From positions 1-64,000 of the forward strand of contig CAVTND010000015.1 of assembly GCA_963735955.1 (NCBI GenBank): a DNA stretch of 64,000 nt, given 5' to 3'. The stretch comes from CAVTND01 sp963735955 (GTDB lineage: Bacteria; Pseudomonadota; Gammaproteobacteria; Burkholderiales; Burkholderiaceae_F). This document shows positions 57,328 to 64,000 of the stretch, piece by piece (position 1 is the first letter of the stretch; each line of letters opens with the position of its first letter). Both the position numbers and the translations under genes were made by a program. The notes beneath the pieces are model-generated. The model saw nothing but the letters and a program-made list of their open reading frames with translations, did no database searches and was not told where the DNA came from.

Positions 57328-57879
57328 TCAGGCGATTGGCACACCCGTACCCAGCGTGACCTCGACCGGCAGCTTCCACACCGGCGTGGTCTTTTCCTTG
57401 AGCTTCACATCCTTGTACATCAGTCGGGCAATGGCAGAGGCCTCGCCGGGTGCAAAACCGCGCAGTCGGGCATCGACGATCGAAAGCCGCACGCTGTTGA
57501 ATTTGGCGGTCACTTCGAGCGTGAGCCTGATCTCGGGCAGTGCTTGATCGGCCACGTAAAGCGTAAGCACCGGCTCGCAGCTATGAGTGAATTCCTGACT
57601 GCCGAGCGCCACCAGTGTCGGCTGGCCCGGAGTCGCCTTGCTGCGTGCCGCTGCGTCACGCACAGCGGCCACCTTGATCCAGGCTTGCGCGAGCAGCTTG
57701 TAGACATCGACATCCATTGCCTTGTTCAACTCCTGCGCCGCGATGCTGGCGGCAAAGCCTCCGAGATGCCCGATCGCCTGCGTGATCTCGTTGTCACCGC
57801 CCCCGTGCTCCTCGAGCGCGCGCTCGACATCTTCCTTTGAGAGGTCGATCAGACTGCGCAAACTTGCGGTGCCGCTCAT
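57328..57879 (-). CDS. uncharacterised soluble protein beside TIR gene
   Basis: 183 residues, no signal or membrane segment. The N-terminal half is helical (LSKEDVERALEEHGGGDNEI; GFAASIAAQELNKAMDVDVY). The C-terminal half is predicted beta (FTHSCEPVLTLYVADQALPE; RLTLEVTAKFNSVRLSIVDA). No family recognised. It lies downstream of the PASTA gene across the 75-bp repeat block and converges on the TIR gene, so it may belong with either. Confidence 0.7.
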   Translation of the reverse strand: MSGTASLRSLIDLSKEDVERALEEHGGGDNEITQAIGHLGGFAASIAAQELNKAMDVDVYKLLAQAWIKVAAVRDAAARSKATPGQPTLVALGSQEFTHSCEPVLTLYVADQALPEIRLTLEVTAKFNSVRLSIVDARLRGFAPGEASAIARLMYKDVKLKEKTTPVWKLPVEVTLGTGVPIA

Positions 57880-57880
57880 G

Positions 57881-58090
57881 GTTGCTCCCTCGCGCTGCGC
57901 GCGGTCCCTCCGCGAGGGACGTCGCCCGCCTTCGGGCGGCCGTGCGGCGGGCTAGGTTGCTCCCTCGCGCTGCGCGCGGTCCCTCCGCGAGGGACGTCGC
58001 CCGCCTTCGGGCGGCCGTGCGGCGGGCTAGGTTGCTCCCTCGCGCTGCGCGCGGTCCCTCCGCGAGGGACGTCGCCCGCCTTCGGGCTGA
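57881..58090. repeat. 75-bp tandem repeat, about 2.8 copies
   Basis: Units begin GTTGCTCCCTCGCGCTGCGC at 57881, 57956 and 58031 and are essentially identical, the last one incomplete. Each unit can fold into two hairpins: TCCCTCGC with GCGAGGGA, and CGCCCG with CGGGCG around CCTT. The period is a multiple of three, so the minus strand stays open, but the translation looks low-complexity (repeated GDVPRGGTARSAREQPS), and I do not call it a gene. Confidence 0.9.
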
Positions 58091-58098
58091 GGCCGGAC

Positions 58099-58124
58099 AC
58101 AGACAGTCCCTGCGGACTGTCTGT
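58099..58124. other. perfect 11-bp hairpin next to the repeat block
   Basis: ACAGACAGTCC (58099-58109) pairs exactly with GGACTGTCTGT (58114-58124) around a 4-base loop. There is no T-run. A further palindromic stretch (GGCCAGCGGCCTCCGGCCACTGGCC region) follows to about 58155. It could shape or end the minus-strand mRNA from the PASTA gene. Confidence 0.7.
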
Positions 58125-58171
58125 CGCCTGCCGAAGGCCAGCGGCCTCCGGCCACTGGCCGTGCTGCGGGC

Positions 58172-59459
58172 TCATCGGCTGTCTCCATTCTTGAGCTTCC
58201 CGTTGTCGAGTTTCACTTCAGCCGTGCTGTTCTCGATGCGCGCGGCGACGCGCACGTTCGGGCCGCTGGAAATGGCGCCGTCGACGCGCGACTGGCCCGC
58301 CTCAGCCAGGCTAGCCACGACTCGCACCGGAGGCGCGGGGGCAGCCGCGGGTTCGGCGGTCTCAACAGCCGTTGGCTCGGCCGTTGAGGCGACGGGCGCA
58401 GGCCGGCGCCGCACCCACCAAATGCCAAGCGCCGCCATCAGCAGGAACAGAGTCGCAGCCCGCGAGGTACCACGAGGTCGGCGGCCGGACTTCGAGCTGT
58501 ACCGCCGCGCCACGCTGAACCACGGTGCGCGGCGCCGGCGTTTGCGACTTGATGACGGCATCCGCATGGTCAGGCCAGGTTCGCACCGACACCGGCAGTC
58601 CGGCATCGCGCAGTGTGATCCGCGCAGCGCCGAGCCTGACTCCCTGCAGGTCGGGCACGATGACGAGGCTGCCATCGGAAACATTGAGTCGCACGCGCGC
58701 GCCGACCGCGACGCGCACGCCCGGTGCCGGGTCCTGTTCGACCACCGCACCTTTCAGCTCGCCGCTCTGGACCTCGACGTGCTCGGCAGTGAAGCGGGCG
58801 AGGCGCCGCATCGCTTCCGCAAGGGACTCTCCGCGCACATCGGGCACGGCAATGCCGCTGGAGACGATCAGCGTCACGCTGCCGCCGCGCACTACTTCGC
58901 TGCCTTCGGGCGGCTCCTGCAATGCCACCGTGCCCGGCGCCTCGTCGGAGGATTGCTCCTTGATTTCGGCCGCCAGTCCATTGGCACTCAGACGTGTACG
59001 CGCATCCGCCAGCATGCGATTCCGCACTGGCGGCACCAGAACGCGCGAGCCGTCGGAGACATCGATTCGCACCGTCGAGCCCCCCGGGCGCTGCGCCGGC
59101 GGCAGCGGATCCTGATCGATGACCTCGCCGGCCTTACGCACGCTCGGCACTTCGCGCCGCTCGACGCGGAAGGCGCGCAGGCGCTCCACCGCCTCCGTCG
59201 CCGACGTGCCGATCACCGCCGGGACCGCCACACTGGCAGGGACTGCGGCGCGGCGCCCACCCGGCGTAGCCGCGCGCGCCGGCGGATCGACACAGCGGCC
59301 ATATTGACGCGCAATCGACTGCTCACCGAGCGGCAGCGTATTGCAGTAGGGAAGCTGAGCCAGTGCCGCGGTGGTCGTGAGCGCGAGGCTTGCCATAACG
59401 GCGGCGAAGCGAAGCACAGCGATCGAATTTCTGCGAGGCATGCAATGGTCGCGCGTCAT
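58172..59459 (-). pseudogene. exported PASTA-repeat protein with C-terminal membrane anchor, one frameshift
   Basis: About 428 residues after repair. A signal peptide (LRFAAVMASLALTTTAALAQ) and about 60 residues precede four PASTA repeats, ending TVRIDVSDGSRVLVPPV, SVTLIVSSGIAVPDV, RVRLNVSDGSLVIVPDL and AVQLEVRPP. PASTA domains bind peptidoglycan-like ligands in Gram-positive kinases. Here there is no kinase. The frame shifts near 58490, and the second frame supplies a membrane span (LFLLMAALGIWWVRRR) and a short tail that includes EPAAAPAPPVRV. A periplasmic multi-PASTA protein anchored at its C-terminus is unusual for a proteobacterium. A second start, MPRRNS at 59441, is also possible. Confidence 0.78.
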
Positions 59460-59477
59460 GAAGTCCGGCGCCTGGCG

Positions 59478-60461
59478 TCAGTCGAACTTGCCGCCAACCG
59501 CGGCGTCGATCTTGCTCAGCACTTCGGGCGACAGTTTCGGCAGGACTTCGAGCGCCTTCATGTTTTCCTTGATTTGCTCGACGCGCGTCGCGCCGGTGAT
59601 CACGGTACTGACGTGCCGGTTCGCGAGGCACCAGGCCAGCGCAAGCTGCGCCAGGGTGCAGCCGAGCTCCGCCGCTACCGCCTCGAGCTTGCCGACGATG
59701 GCGTTCTTCGCCGGATCGGTCAGGCTCTCGCGCAGAAACGCATAGCTCTCGAGTGCGCCGCGCGAACCGGCCGGAATACCCTGCCGGTATTTGCCCGAAA
59801 GCAGACCGGAGGCGAGCGGACTCCAGGTCGTCAGCCCAAGGCCGATGTCCTCGTAGAGCCGCTTGTATTCCTGTTCGACCCGCTTGCGGTGCAGCAGGTT
59901 GTACTGCGGCTGCTCCATCACCGGCTTGTGCAGGTTGCGCCGGTCGGCGATGTCCCAGGCAGTGCGGATCTCGTCCGCGCTCCATTCGCTGGTACCCCAG
60001 TACAGCGCCTTGCCGCGCTCGATCATGTCGTGCATCGCCCACACCGTCTCTTCAATCGGTGTCGCCGGATCCGATCGATGGCAATAGACGAGATCGATGT
60101 GATCGAGTTGCAGCCGCTCGAGCGAACCATCGATCGCCTGCAGCAGGTACTTTCGGTTCAGCGTGTTGCGTTCATTCGGAAACTCGCCCTTGCCGGAGGC
60201 CATGCCCCAGAAGAACTTGGTCGAGACCACGAACTTCAGGCGCGGCCAGCCGAGTTCCTTCAGCACCGTGCCCATGATCTGTTCGCTGGCGCCGCGCGCA
60301 TAGATCTCGGCGTTGTCGAAAAAATTCACGCCGGCGTCGAACGCCGCCGCCATCAGTTCGCGGGCCGCGCGAGTGTCGACCTGGTTGCCGTACGTCACCC
60401 AGGAGCCGAACGAAAGCTCGGAGACCTTGAGGCCGGATCGGCCAAGACAGCGGTAGTTCAT
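59478..60461 (-). CDS. aldo/keto reductase, potassium-channel beta-subunit-like
   Basis: 327 residues. It starts MNYRCLGRSGLKVSELSFGS. The catalytic tyrosine is in NFFDNAEIYARGASEQIMG and the lysine in FVVSTKFFWG. The C-terminal NADPH site includes ITGATRVEQIKENM. It resembles YghZ/Kv-beta type AKRs, which reduce aldehydes such as methylglyoxal. It is divergent from the rhodanese gene, with a 227-base gap that shows no other gene. Confidence 0.92.
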   Translation of the reverse strand: MNYRCLGRSGLKVSELSFGSWVTYGNQVDTRAARELMAAAFDAGVNFFDNAEIYARGASEQIMGTVLKELGWPRLKFVVSTKFFWGMASGKGEFPNERNTLNRKYLLQAIDGSLERLQLDHIDLVYCHRSDPATPIEETVWAMHDMIERGKALYWGTSEWSADEIRTAWDIADRRNLHKPVMEQPQYNLLHRKRVEQEYKRLYEDIGLGLTTWSPLASGLLSGKYRQGIPAGSRGALESYAFLRESLTDPAKNAIVGKLEAVAAELGCTLAQLALAWCLANRHVSTVITGATRVEQIKENMKALEVLPKLSPEVLSKIDAAVGGKFD

Positions 60462-60688
60462 CGTGAGCGAATTTCCTGTCTGGGGTGCCGCAGTGTAGTG
60501 GCGTCTCACACCTCCGATGCAGCCGGTCCCATGTGCTTGGGTCATCCCCGTCGGCCGCTCGGTGGATCACGCATTGAGATACTGCGGTTCATATCTTCAT
60601 GCGAAATCCAGTGCTGCAAGCGCCTGGGCTTGGGGCACACTGCATGGTGCGACTGGTGCGCCTTCAGCGATGCTCGCCGCGCGATTTG

Positions 60689-61654
60689 ATGAACCTGCGC
60701 GTATTCAACCTTCTCACTGCACTCTGCCTGTGTCTGCTGCCTCTGCTGGCATCGGCGCAGACCTTTCAGTCGCCGTTGCTGACGCCGGCCGAGCTGGCAG
60801 CGCGGCTGCCCGACCGTGAACTGCGTGTGATCGATATCCGCAGCGCGGCGAGCGACAAGGGATCGACCTTTGACTTTCCTCATGTCGCGGGCGCGCAGTG
60901 GGCGCCCTATGCGCTGTGGCGCGGACCGAAAGACAACCCAGGTGCGCTCCCGTCAGCGGACGACCTGGGTGCCTTGATCCGCCGACTCGGCATCGATACG
61001 AGCACGCCCGTCGTCATCGTCTACAACGGGGGCGACGCGACCGACTTCGGCGCGGCTGCGCGCGTGTACTGGACCTTGAAGGTGGCGGGCCTGAAGCAGC
61101 TCGCGATTCTCAATGGCGGGATCAAAGCCTGGAGCGCGGCCGGCCTGCCGCTGGTCACCGCAGCAAGCGCCGCGCCTGCGCCGTCCCACTTCGAACTGAA
61201 GATTGACCATGAACTGATCGCCACGCGCACACAAGTCGCGCAGGTTCTCGCGGCGGGCAAGTCACGCGTTATCGATGCGCGACCGCGTGAGTACTTCGAG
61301 GGCGGGGCCCGTCATCCGCTGGCGCGCGCGCCGGGAACACTGGTCGGCGCGAAGAACGTCGACTCCGACGTGTGGTTTGCACCCGATGGCAACGTGCTGC
61401 CGATCGCCGAACTGAGACGCATCGCCGCGCAGCAGGGCGTCGCGACAGATCAGCCCACCGTTTCCTTCTGCAATACCGGGCACTGGGCGGCGACCAACTG
61501 GTTTGTACTGTCCGAGCTGCTGGATCAGCACCGGATCAGCCTGTATCCGGAATCGATGGTCGATTGGTCGCGCTCCGGGCTCGCGATGCAGAACGTGCCA
61601 AGCCGTTGGCAACAATTTCGAGACCAGCTGCGCGCAGCGATGGGACAGCTCTAG
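60689..61654 (+). CDS. exported sulfurtransferase (tandem rhodanese, SseA-like)
   Basis: 321 residues from MNLRVFNLLTALCLCLLPLL, a signal peptide ending ASAQ. Two rhodanese domains: the first has RVIDIRSAASDKG and an inactive loop, and the second has the active cysteine in VSFCNTGHWAATN. Such proteins move sulfane sulfur between thiosulfate or mercaptopyruvate and acceptors. The signal peptide places it in the periplasm, where it could feed sulfur to the YeeE-type permease that follows. A longer start at 60599 exists but would hide the signal peptide. Confidence 0.88.
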   Translation: MNLRVFNLLTALCLCLLPLLASAQTFQSPLLTPAELAARLPDRELRVIDIRSAASDKGSTFDFPHVAGAQWAPYALWRGPKDNPGALPSADDLGALIRRLGIDTSTPVVIVYNGGDATDFGAAARVYWTLKVAGLKQLAILNGGIKAWSAAGLPLVTAASAAPAPSHFELKIDHELIATRTQVAQVLAAGKSRVIDARPREYFEGGARHPLARAPGTLVGAKNVDSDVWFAPDGNVLPIAELRRIAAQQGVATDQPTVSFCNTGHWAATNWFVLSELLDQHRISLYPESMVDWSRSGLAMQNVPSRWQQFRDQLRAAMGQL

Positions 61655-61728
61655 TGGCCTGTAACAGCCAATTCAGGAGTGCCTTGCGGGGCGGGGCGGC
61701 CGATTGCTTTGTCGCTCGCCTTGCGAAT

Positions 61729-62850
61729 ATGCGAGAGCTATTCGACGCGGCTCGCTTCGCGCGCTCGACCGCCGCGCCCTTGCTCGCCGCCGCCGTGCTC
61801 GCCTGGGTCGCGGTGACCTGGCTGGTTGGTCTGCGACAGGGTCTGCTGTTTCTGATCGGCATCGGCTACGGCGCGGTCCTGGCGGGAGTTTCGTTCGGCT
61901 TCACGACCGGCTGGCGCGCCTGGATCCGCGATCGCGATCCGACCGGCTTCCTCGCGCAGTTTCTCGCCATCGGCTTGGCGATGCTGGTCTCGATACCGCT
62001 GATTGCGAGTTCCGATGAACTGACCGGAGCGATTGCGCCCGTGTCGGTTGCGCTCGTGCTCGGGGCTTTCGTGTTCGGTGCTGCGATGCAGGTGGCGGAT
62101 GGTTGCGGGTCCGGCACCTTGTACAAGGCCGGACTCGGCAATGGTTTCTCGCTTGCCGTGCTGCCCGGCTTCATCGCCGGCAGTTTCTTCGGCGCCGCGC
62201 ACCTGGACCGCTGGATGGCTTTCGGAAGCCTGCCACCGATATCACTGCCGGAGCAGCTCGGCGCCGCTGGCGCGCTGCTGCTTCAACTCGCAGTCCTGGG
62301 AGCGATCGGATTCGCACTGTGGCGGCGGCGCGGCCGCACCGATACGCGCTGGCAGGGCCGCGCAGTCTACGTCGGCGCCGCGCTGCTGGCGCTGTTCGCG
62401 GTGCTGAACCTGATCATCGCCGGTCAGCCCTGGGGCGTGGTCTACGGACTTGGATTGTGGGGAGCGAAGATTGCAACCTGGCTGGGCGCGGATCTCGCGA
62501 CCAATGCCTACTGGGGACGTGAACTGCAGCAGGCGCACCTTCATGCATCCCTGCTGAACGACGTCACCTCGATCACCGATCTCGGTTTGCTGATCGGCGC
62601 CCTGATTGCGGCCAACTGGCGCGGTACCGCGCGCCCGCACACTCAGGCCAGCGGCCGCCAGTGGCTTGCTGCAGTGATCGCCGGACTCGTGCTCGGCTAC
62701 TCATCGCGACTGGCCTTCGGCTGCAATATCGGCGGCTACTTTTCCGGCATCAGCACCGGCAGCCTGCATGGCTGGGTGTGGTTCGCGGCGGCCTTTTCCG
62801 GCTCTCTCGTCGGTGTGCGGGTGCGCGCCGCGCTGGGCCTGAAAGCATGA
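61729..62850 (+). CDS. YeeE/YedE (TsuA-like) thiosulfate or sulfur-compound permease
   Basis: 373 residues with about ten spans. The two cysteine motifs expected in TsuA-type thiosulfate channels are present: MQVADGCGSGTLYKAG and RLAFGCNIGGYFSGI. Thiosulfate is passed along these cysteines in the characterised homologue, so uptake of thiosulfate or a similar sulfur compound is likely. It lies 75 bases after the rhodanese gene. An in-frame GTG overlapping the rhodanese stop (61654) would extend it by 25 residues. The stop overlaps the small gene that follows by ATGA. Confidence 0.9.
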   Translation: MRELFDAARFARSTAAPLLAAAVLAWVAVTWLVGLRQGLLFLIGIGYGAVLAGVSFGFTTGWRAWIRDRDPTGFLAQFLAIGLAMLVSIPLIASSDELTGAIAPVSVALVLGAFVFGAAMQVADGCGSGTLYKAGLGNGFSLAVLPGFIAGSFFGAAHLDRWMAFGSLPPISLPEQLGAAGALLLQLAVLGAIGFALWRRRGRTDTRWQGRAVYVGAALLALFAVLNLIIAGQPWGVVYGLGLWGAKIATWLGADLATNAYWGRELQQAHLHASLLNDVTSITDLGLLIGALIAANWRGTARPHTQASGRQWLAAVIAGLVLGYSSRLAFGCNIGGYFSGISTGSLHGWVWFAAAFSGSLVGVRVRAALGLKA

Positions 62851-63023
62851 AGGGCGGCCGCACGCTCGCCTTTGCGGCGCTGTTCTGGTCAGTGGCGCTC
62901 GGTTTCATCGCGCTCGACTGGATGCGATCGGCGCAACACAACCGCTTCGACGAGCCCCTGCCGTGGCAACTCGGGCAGGAAAAAGGCGAGGCCGCCGGCC
63001 ATTGCGCCGCGCCGCTGAAGTAA
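62847..63023 (+). CDS. small single-span membrane protein
   Basis: 58 residues with one membrane span (LAFAALFWSVALGFIALDWM) and a short polar tail ending AAGHCAAPLK with a cysteine. The ATGA overlap with the permease indicates co-translation. The cysteine close to the C-terminus might relate to sulfur handling, which is inference. Confidence 0.6.
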   Translation: MKGGRTLAFAALFWSVALGFIALDWMRSAQHNRFDEPLPWQLGQEKGEAAGHCAAPLK

Positions 63024-63077
63024 GTGATCTAGGCCTATTCACACAGGCCCTAACGCATGGGCGGCTAAGCTTCGCCC

Positions 63078-64000
63078 ATGCCGCTCGCGATTTCCTTCAA
63101 CGATGTTGCTACCGCCGCACAACGGCTCGCCGGCGTCGCACATCGAACACCGGTCCTGACTTCGCGCACCGCGGACGAGCTTGCTGGCGCCAGCCTTTTC
63201 TTCAAGTGCGAGAACCTGCAGCGCATGGGGGCGTTCAAGTTCCGGGGCGCGTACAACGCGCTGGCGCAGTTCAGCGCGGAGCAGCGCCGCGGCGGCGTGA
63301 TCGCGTTTTCATCGGGCAATCATGCGCAGGCCATTGCGTTGGCGGCGAGCCTGATCAACACGCCGGCGGTGATTGTGATGCCGGAGGATGCACCACCCAG
63401 CAAGATCGTCGCCACCCGTGGTTATGGTGCGGAGGTCATTCTCTACAACCGTTACACGGAGGACCGCGAGGCGCTCGCGCAGCGCCTCGCCCGCGAACGC
63501 GGCATGACCCTGATCCCGCCCTACGACCATCCGCATGTCATGGCTGGGCAGGGTACGGCGGCGCTCGAACTGATCGAGGAGGTCAGGCAACTGGATGCGC
63601 TGCTGGTGTGCACCGGCGGCGGTGGGCTGCTGTCGGGCTGCGCAACGGCAGCTCGCCACCTGGTGCCGGCCTGTCGCGTAATCGGGGTTGAGCCCGCTGC
63701 CGGCAATGATGTGCAGCTGAGTTTCGCGCGGGGCGAGATCGTTCACATCGAGGTGCCGCAGACGATTGCCGACGGGGCGCAGACACAGCATCCGGGAAAG
63801 CTGACCTTCCCTGTCATTCAGTCACTGGTCGCGGAAATCGTGACGGTCAGCGATGATGCGCTGGTACGCGCTCTGCGCTTCTTCGCTGCGCGCATGAAGC
63901 TGGTGGTCGAACCAACCGGTGCGCTGGCCGCCGCCGCGGCGTTTGAACGTGCAACCGATCTGCGCGGCGGCCGCGTCGGCGTAATTGTCAGCGGTGGCAA
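63078..64000 (+). CDS. threonine/serine dehydratase (IlvA/serine racemase type), 3' end beyond the window
   Basis: 307 codons are visible with no stop. It is a fold-type II PLP enzyme. The Schiff-base lysine is in MGAFKFRGAYNALAQF, the phosphate-side loop is SSGNHAQAIALAAS, and the glycine-rich PLP loop is VCTGGGGLLSGCATA. The length so far covers the catalytic domain only, and no ACT-type regulatory domain would be expected in the short members of the family. The reaction would be deamination of threonine or serine, with serine racemase activity also possible. Confidence 0.9.
   Translation, partial: MPLAISFNDVATAAQRLAGVAHRTPVLTSRTADELAGASLFFKCENLQRMGAFKFRGAYNALAQFSAEQRRGGVIAFSSGNHAQAIALAASLINTPAVIVMPEDAPPSKIVATRGYGAEVILYNRYTEDREALAQRLARERGMTLIPPYDHPHVMAGQGTAALELIEEVRQLDALLVCTGGGGLLSGCATAARHLVPACRVIGVEPAAGNDVQLSFARGEIVHIEVPQTIADGAQTQHPGKLTFPVIQSLVAEIVTVSDDALVRALRFFAARMKLVVEPTGALAAAAAFERATDLRGGRVGVIVSGG

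Noticed and set aside
57881..58090. CRISPR array
   Set aside because: The 75-bp units are contiguous without unique spacers and no cas gene is in the window.
57837..60689. 950-codon plus-strand open frame
   Set aside because: It runs antisense through the PASTA and aldo/keto reductase genes and the repeat block. It is low-complexity with no domain.

Overview
The window is high-G+C bacterial DNA whose gene content points to a betaproteobacterium, most likely Burkholderiales. The evidence is a Bug/TctC-type receptor, two TRAP dicarboxylate-type transporters, an AtuA/DUF1446 gene set, a CaiB-type CoA-transferase and a wax-ester-synthase-like gene. No rRNA, tRNA, CRISPR array or prophage structural gene was recognised. 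Many conserved genes carry one or more frameshifts while their protein sequence stays recognisable on both sides. Part of this may be assembly or consensus error, so 'pseudogene' here means 'reading frame broken as given'.

Layout. (1) 1-8.3 kb: an IS21-family element (istA, frameshifted istB, repeat-rich ends) interrupts the 3' end of hsdS in a minus-strand type I restriction-modification operon, hsdM > DUF262/DUF1524 (GmrSD-like) > hsdS, whose three genes overlap start-to-stop. hsdR is not in the window. (2) 8.6-15.5 kb: an accessory 'graveyard' holding an AAA+ module, an AAA_14/DUF4143 ATPase, a broken WS/DGAT acyltransferase, a MntA-HepT toxin-antitoxin pair between two GFA gene fragments, a DUF433/GFA chimera, a small periplasmic protein and a truncated RHH antitoxin. 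(3) 15.5-23.0 kb: a glycerol-type ABC transporter (GlpV-S-T-P-Q-U-like) split by a fic gene. (4) 23.1-27.3 kb: a second accessory block with a second, fused copy of the AAA+ module, an AbrB-Doc toxin-antitoxin pair, a TIR-TM-Sel1 protein and an intact GFA gene.

(5) 27.5-31.4 kb: TRAP transporter dctP-dctQ-dctM and an exported alpha/beta-hydrolase. (6) 31.5-36.1 kb: the best candidate for an undescribed system. It has a two-repeat YWxD/WGxEGGP protein, a large protein with a helical N-terminal region and two C-terminal nucleoside-deoxyribosyltransferase/TIR-like domains, a protein ending in a Ser-hydrolase domain, and an opposite-strand paralogue of the helical region. (7) 36.4-42.1 kb: HbpS/GlcG-like protein, membrane protein, the AtuA > AtuA-C-like > TctC > SDR operon and a DUF3014 protein.

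(8) 42.2-51.5 kb: a YdiJ-like FAD/Fe-S dehydrogenase divergent from an operon of PLP aminotransferase, TRAP transporter, enoyl-CoA hydratase and CoA-transferase, which reads as import and catabolism of an organic acid. (9) 51.5-56.0 kb: K+/H+ antiporter, NnrU, pirin, a small ORF and an Ohr/OsmC peroxidase. (10) 56.2-59.5 kb: a TIR-TM protein, a hypothetical protein, a 75-bp tandem-repeat and hairpin block, and a membrane-anchored PASTA protein. (11) 59.5-64 kb: aldo/keto reductase, an exported rhodanese with a YeeE/TsuA thiosulfate-type permease and a small membrane protein, then a threonine/serine dehydratase cut by the window end.
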